From Alphaproteobacteria bacterium (GTDB lineage Bacteria; Pseudomonadota; Alphaproteobacteria; Rickettsiales; RI-342), in assembly GCA_020851915.1 (NCBI GenBank), contig JADZBT010000026.1, positions 1-8,824 on the forward strand: 8,824 bases of DNA. Direction: 5' to 3'. Shown in pieces: positions 5,098-8,824 of this stretch; the stretch's first letter is position 1, and the number at the start of each line of letters is the position of its first letter. Under the pieces are notes generated by a model. That model ran no database searches. It saw nothing but the letters and a program-made list of their open reading frames with translations, and was not told the origin of the DNA. The position numbers and the translations under genes are program-made.

Positions 5098-7554
5098 ATG
5101 AGCGTTTATGAATGGGATAAAAAGTCTGGATCACCCATCCAGCGTATCGACGTAAAAAACGTCCGCAAAGGTATGGGGACGGGGCGGGTAGACGAATATA
5201 CAGCCATTATCTATCCACCGGAAGGCGTAGAAGATGGGCAACTTGCCGATCTCCCGGAATATCTGAGGGGTCAGGGTTTTAACATCAGTGAGGGTATTGC
5301 CAAGGATCCGGACGAAGCCGTGCTTCGGGTATCCAACTTCCCGGATCCGAAACTGTTGGAAGCCACGGTACAGCGCCTCACGAAAGCGAAATTCAAAGTA
5401 AGACAAACAGGTAATTCCATTGAGATTACCGGATTCGAGACAGAACGCGGTCTGGAGAATACATACCGCCAGTTCCTCAATTACGGTCAGGGTATTGAAG
5501 TAAAGCGCGATGTGAATCGCGGCAGGGTTTATCCTGTGCTTCAGGTACGTGAGAAGGGTTCGGAAGAGGCGCTGATGGGCGCGCTGCGCGCCAGAAATTA
5601 TCTGCAAGGGCCGCCTAAAGATCCATTTGAGGGCATGACCGCCGGGCAGAAAGCCTGGAAACAGATCCAGATGAATATTAAAGAATACGCCGGCTGGTTA
5701 TACCTGATCGGCGATTCTATCGCGCTTTCGTCGGGGTTCCGACGTGGCAATCTTGGTGAAATCGGTATGGGATTGTTTTTTGCGTCCGGCAGCCTGTTTC
5801 TGATTGCTGGCAAGAAAAAACCGCGCACGCCCGAAGAGCTTATCAGCGGTGCTGTAAAGGATTTCAGCATAGACGCCAAAGACGGCATAGTGGACTTTGG
5901 AAAATTCAAAGGATTCTCTTCCGGCAATGAACACGGCGCTATCGCGGATTACGCTACGGAAATATCCGCCAGCCATGGCACGGAAATTATGACCGGCGTG
6001 AATGCGGCGGCGGGCGTAAGCTCTCTGGTCGGCAGTATTAAAGAGGGTGTTACGCGCTACGAGCGCACCAATCCCAAAAACAAGCTTTCTGTAAAACTGG
6101 ATGCGGATACCGGGCGTCCGGAAATCAAACGCTCACTCGACGTCCCACAATTTTTTACCGGTCTGCTGCTGGCGATCGGCTGGACGCCTGTTACCTTCAT
6201 CCCACAGAAAGACTCGGACAAAAAGCCATTTCTGGTGGATTTTTTCAAAGCAGGCAGAGAACTGCCGGTGCTTAAGCAGTTGGTGGATGTCGGCTCTGCA
6301 TTGGCAAACACAGGGCCCGGAAAAATAGTTACTTTTTATCCTCGGCAAATATGGAACTGGATCGAAGAGGCCCCACTCCGTTTTGCCGGCAGCAGCGCCC
6401 GCCTGCATAATTTCCAGCAGATGGGCTTTGCCGTCAGAGAGGGTATCGAGAGCCGGAAGGAGATTAAGGAGTTTAAGGAGGCATTTGCCAGAGTATCTGA
6501 AATCTGGACAGAAAGCGGGTGGGCGGGCCACTTTGGTGTGGCAACATTTTCTGAGAATTTTTTGTCTACTCTGCTGGCTCAGAAATTTGCCACTTTCTCA
6601 AAAATTACCGCAATGGAAGCCAACATTAGTATCGAAAGAGAGGCGCTGGATAGGGCGATACTACAAGCTGGGCCTCCTAGCGACAAACCCAGCGGAGAGA
6701 ATCCGTGGAAAAATATTTATCGAATTCTTTCCAGTGATGAGGCATTAACACCGCAGGAAAGAGAATGCTCCGCTCTTCTCGCGCGCCTGACTGACTCCAA
6801 AGACGTCACAGCTATCAGCGATGCCTTGGAGTACTATCGTACAGAAAAGCCTTATAATTTACTTGGTCTAATGATGCATGAAACGGCTTTGTATAAAGCC
6901 ATATCCGATTTAGGAAACAAAGAAACATACCAACAGGTAATCAAGCAGTACGAAGAACAAGCTGCAAAGGCGGGAGATGGAGTAAATAATCGCGATAGGG
7001 CCATATATTCCATGGCTAAAGCTCGCGAGGAATATGAGAAACTTGAAGAAAAGAAAAACAATTTCTGGCTTCGTCTGACCTACAATTCGGTATTCGTTGC
7101 GGCTAACTCGTTGTTCGCGCATGCCGATGCCGGGGTGGCGCACAAGGTCAATCTGGCCGAAGAGATGTTTGATATGGAAGAGGTCTATCGTCTCGGCAGC
7201 AATCTGCTTCGGGAGAAGGGGTGGGCAGACGATAAGAACGCGGTAGGAAATCTCGCTATGCAGCTGGCCAACCAGCCGGAGATGAAGGTACGTCACATCG
7301 CCCCCGAGCGTATTGCGGAAGGGCTTCAGGCCCATATTGATGGTCGCCCAACCCGCGAGGTAGAGATCGCACGTCAGTCGCACAGTCCATGGGCGCAGAC
7401 GCCGCAGCAGAAAGTGAGCATATCCGCAAACGATGGTACGCCCAGTTTTACCCAGAAACTGGCCTCTCAGCCGCGCCCGATGGTGCAGCCGAAGGATCTG
7501 ACGCCGGAAGCTATAAAAGAAGGTTCCCGTGCCGATCTGCCGCTGGTTGTATAG
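5098..7554 (+). CDS. Large hypothetical membrane-associated protein, first of two tandem paralogues
   Basis: The 818-aa product starts at ATG 5098 with only a weak ribosome site (GGGG about 13 bases upstream). I recognise no family. The N-terminal 170 residues look like repeated short beta-alpha-beta units, each closing on a strand such as VLRVSNF or IEITGF, with helices such as LADLPEYLRGQGF and LLEATVQRLTKAKF. Then come GMTAGQKAW (179-187) and two hydrophobic segments (about 197-213 and 219-237) split by a short charged loop. A soluble stretch with Asp/Gly-rich sequence follows (KDGIVDFGKF), then further hydrophobic segments at about 295-313 and 350-368. The C-terminal half has no strong membrane segment and is mostly helical. 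A highly charged part (about 609-655, ending KLEEKKNN) may form a coiled coil, and the tail is Pro/Gln-rich. There is no cleavable signal peptide; the N-terminal array is presumably cytoplasmic. Residues 1-370 align along the whole visible part of the next gene. Bases 6541-7080 are clearly more AT-rich than the rest. Confidence 0.85.
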   Translation: MSVYEWDKKSGSPIQRIDVKNVRKGMGTGRVDEYTAIIYPPEGVEDGQLADLPEYLRGQGFNISEGIAKDPDEAVLRVSNFPDPKLLEATVQRLTKAKFKVRQTGNSIEITGFETERGLENTYRQFLNYGQGIEVKRDVNRGRVYPVLQVREKGSEEALMGALRARNYLQGPPKDPFEGMTAGQKAWKQIQMNIKEYAGWLYLIGDSIALSSGFRRGNLGEIGMGLFFASGSLFLIAGKKKPRTPEELISGAVKDFSIDAKDGIVDFGKFKGFSSGNEHGAIADYATEISASHGTEIMTGVNAAAGVSSLVGSIKEGVTRYERTNPKNKLSVKLDADTGRPEIKRSLDVPQFFTGLLLAIGWTPVTFIPQKDSDKKPFLVDFFKAGRELPVLKQLVDVGSALANTGPGKIVTFYPRQIWNWIEEAPLRFAGSSARLHNFQQMGFAVREGIESRKEIKEFKEAFARVSEIWTESGWAGHFGVATFSENFLSTLLAQKFATFSKITAMEANISIEREALDRAILQAGPPSDKPSGENPWKNIYRILSSDEALTPQERECSALLARLTDSKDVTAISDALEYYRTEKPYNLLGLMMHETALYKAISDLGNKETYQQVIKQYEEQAAKAGDGVNNRDRAIYSMAKAREEYEKLEEKKNNFWLRLTYNSVFVAANSLFAHADAGVAHKVNLAEEMFDMEEVYRLGSNLLREKGWADDKNAVGNLAMQLANQPEMKVRHIAPERIAEGLQAHIDGRPTREVEIARQSHSPWAQTPQQKVSISANDGTPSFTQKLASQPRPMVQPKDLTPEAIKEGSRADLPLVV

Positions 7555-7589
7555 GCCCTTCGGTATAACCATCCATAAATACAGCATTT

Positions 7590-7610
7590 TCTTAACAATA
7601 TTGTAACATT
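7590..7610 (+). promoter_or_regulatory. Conserved AT-rich box, copy 2
   Basis: This is the second copy of the 21-base block found at 5025-5045. The core is TTAA-CAATATT-GTAA-C, with a perfect 10-bp palindrome ACAATATTGT at its centre. It ends 80 bases before the ATG at 7691. Conservation of this block, while the flanking intergenic sequence is not alike, argues for a function such as regulator binding or a promoter element. Confidence 0.45.
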
Positions 7611-7633
7611 CTTGCGATAGAGTGTACGTGTGC

Positions 7634-7658
7634 CCATAGAGTGATTATCTATCTATGG
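7634..7658 (+). repeat. Inverted repeat in the leader of the second paralogue
   Basis: CCATAGA (7634-7640) is the exact inverse complement of TCTATGG (7652-7658), with an 11-base loop. The right arm covers the ATG of the nine-codon frame at 7655. It lies between the conserved box and the gene start, so it would be in the transcript leader. There is no U-tract. It could be a minor leader hairpin or an operator. Confidence 0.35.
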
Positions 7659-7690
7659 CGATGAAAAACAAAGATATTTAAGAAGCTGCG

Positions 7691-8824
7691 ATGACGATCA
7701 ACATCTGGACAGGCAACAAGGCCCGAGTCGATACCCGCAAGGTGGGTAAGGACCGCTTTGATGCGGTGATCTATCCGGATGGAAATAACGACCCCGAAAA
7801 AGCTGAGGCACTGGTATCCATACTCCGTCAAGGTGGCTATGAGGTTCTGCCGGGGCCGATACCGCAGGCTCCCACCCACACCCTCAACGTAGCCGGTTTC
7901 CGCGACGCATCGGATAAAGCACGGACTCTCGCCGCGATCAGGCACTATGTCGATCTGCTGCATCTCAAGATCAACGAGACTGAGAGCGGTTTTCAGGTCA
8001 CGGGATTTTCCCATCAGGGGCAGGTGGAAGAAGTATGGCGTGCGATCAGCGGGCCGTGGTACGAGTCGCGCAAGGACATCAAGATAAAGCACGAACTGCA
8101 CGAGAATCCGCCCGTAATGGGCGTAGCCGTGCACGGGATCAGCGATGAAAAAACACTCTTCTCCATCGTAGAAAAAAGCGGTTGGGCTTCCGGCGAGCGC
8201 CAGGATGAATATCATGGGATGTCGGCCTTCAGCAAGCAGTGGGCCATGATGGTCAAGAATGCGTCGAAGTACGCCTCCTTCATGTATATGCTGGGTGAAG
8301 GTCAGGTGTTGCTGTCGATCGTCATTGATGCCGCCCGCCAGAAAATTTCTCCGCTGAAACACAAAGGGATCATGGAGCCGATAGGCTATCTCGCCGGTAG
8401 TGCCACGATGTTTGCGGGCGCACTCCTGCGCGAACCGGCGACAGTGGATCAGGTGGTTGGCCGCTTCGATAAGAATTTTCAGGTTGGCGGCGACCATGAT
8501 TACGAAGGCAAGGCAGACGGATTCGCCCCCGACGGCAAGGATATGGGGCGCGGTGCGTTCACCATCAAGGAAGCCTTCAAGCATAACGGCACGGAAATCC
8601 TGATGTTCTTGAACACCGTTGCGGCGGCAGGTGTATGGAATGGCCGTTATCGCCAGATCATGCAGGTATCGGAGCCCGACAGGGACGGCATCCGCAACGC
8701 CGAATTAAATGACGATGGCACATCGAAAAAAACCGAGAAGCTGGCAGTAAAAAATGCCATTTCCGGCATCATGCTGGGGTTCGGCACGCTGATGTATGCG
8801 CTGCTGCCCAAGATCGGGCGCGAG
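7691..8824 (+). CDS. Large hypothetical membrane-associated protein, second tandem paralogue, C-terminus cut by window edge
   Basis: The frame is open from ATG 7691 to the window end (378 codons, no stop), so the gene is partial. AAGAAG about five bases upstream is a modest ribosome site. The protein is homologous to the 818-aa neighbour over its full visible length. It starts with the same alpha/beta units (FDAVIYPDG, LNVAGF, FQVTGF, VAVHGI; the neighbour has YTAIIYPPEG, LRVSNF, IEITGF). Then come GMSAFSKQW (176-184) and hydrophobic segments at about 194-213, 227-245, 301-316 and 356-372. The third begins NGTEI, where the neighbour has HGTEI. Spacing of the last three segments is nearly the same in both (74 and 55 residues here, 76 and 55 there). 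This homology fixes the coding strand despite a long antisense frame (7649-8584). There is no signal peptide. Function unknown; membrane association is inferred from hydrophobicity. Confidence 0.86.
   Translation, partial: MTINIWTGNKARVDTRKVGKDRFDAVIYPDGNNDPEKAEALVSILRQGGYEVLPGPIPQAPTHTLNVAGFRDASDKARTLAAIRHYVDLLHLKINETESGFQVTGFSHQGQVEEVWRAISGPWYESRKDIKIKHELHENPPVMGVAVHGISDEKTLFSIVEKSGWASGERQDEYHGMSAFSKQWAMMVKNASKYASFMYMLGEGQVLLSIVIDAARQKISPLKHKGIMEPIGYLAGSATMFAGALLREPATVDQVVGRFDKNFQVGGDHDYEGKADGFAPDGKDMGRGAFTIKEAFKHNGTEILMFLNTVAAAGVWNGRYRQIMQVSEPDRDGIRNAELNDDGTSKKTEKLAVKNAISGIMLGFGTLMYALLPKIGRE

Larger units (their letters stand above)
7555..7690. other. Intergenic region between the two large paralogues
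   Basis: This 136-bp region holds the second conserved box (7590-7610), an inverted repeat (7634-7658) and a nine-codon open frame (7655-7681). No convincing intrinsic terminator follows the 818-aa gene, so read-through into the second gene is possible, but the box suggests a separate promoter. TTAACA (7592-7597) with CGATAG (7615-7620) at spacing 17 is a weak promoter candidate. Confidence 0.4.

Noticed and set aside
5131..5607. 158-aa open frame on the minus strand
   Set aside because: It is antisense to the 5' part of the 818-aa gene, a region supported by homology with the second paralogue.
6910..7587. 225-aa open frame on the minus strand
   Set aside because: It is antisense to the 3' part of the 818-aa gene, without a family match; it is explained by codon bias of the sense gene.
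7555..7600. Possible intrinsic terminator after the 818-aa gene
   Set aside because: There is no GC-rich stem followed by a T-run; the sequence around GGCCCTTCGG does not form a convincing hairpin.
7649..8584. 311-aa open frame on the minus strand
   Set aside because: It lies opposite the second large paralogue, whose plus-strand frame is open to the window edge and is homologous to the preceding gene. The antisense translation is rich in His, Arg and Phe with no recognisable motif, as expected of a shadow frame.

Overview
The window looks like chromosome of a Gram-negative bacterium of moderate GC, most plausibly an alphaproteobacterium. The grounds are a lipoprotein with a lipobox, type IV pilin-like prepilins, an ALDH7-type lysine-catabolic dehydrogenase, and a repeated upstream box resembling a degenerate CtrA site. 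The taxon is inference from gene content and style; there is no rRNA or other marker gene here.

Layout. (1) Minus strand, 1-1228: two tandem paralogous prepilins (pseudopilin-like). The downstream one runs off the left edge. Each has a prepilin-peptidase site, a conserved globular core and an EF-hand-like Asp/Asn-Gly loop. (2) Plus strand, 1375-4428: a tight three-gene unit made of a saccharopine dehydrogenase / lysine 6-dehydrogenase family enzyme, a small lipoprotein overlapping its 3' end, and an ALDH7 (antiquitin-like) aldehyde dehydrogenase. The two enzymes would form and then oxidise 2-aminoadipate-6-semialdehyde, i.e. lysine catabolism. (3) Minus strand, 4429-4971: an unrecognised soluble 180-residue protein, convergent with the dehydrogenase and directly abutting it (stop codons form TGATCA). 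(4) Plus strand, 5098 to the right edge: two large tandem paralogous proteins of no family I recognise. One is 818 aa and complete; the other is at least 378 aa and truncated by the window. They share an N-terminal array of short alpha/beta units, a GM(T/S)A...W motif and four hydrophobic segments at matching spacing. A nearly identical 21-bp AT-rich box lies upstream of both.

The most interesting part is region 4: a duplicated, unnamed membrane-associated family with a shared upstream box, plus an AT-rich, charged C-terminal region in the first copy. No mobile elements, CRISPR arrays, tRNA or rRNA genes were seen. Intergenic stretches are all under 150 bases.
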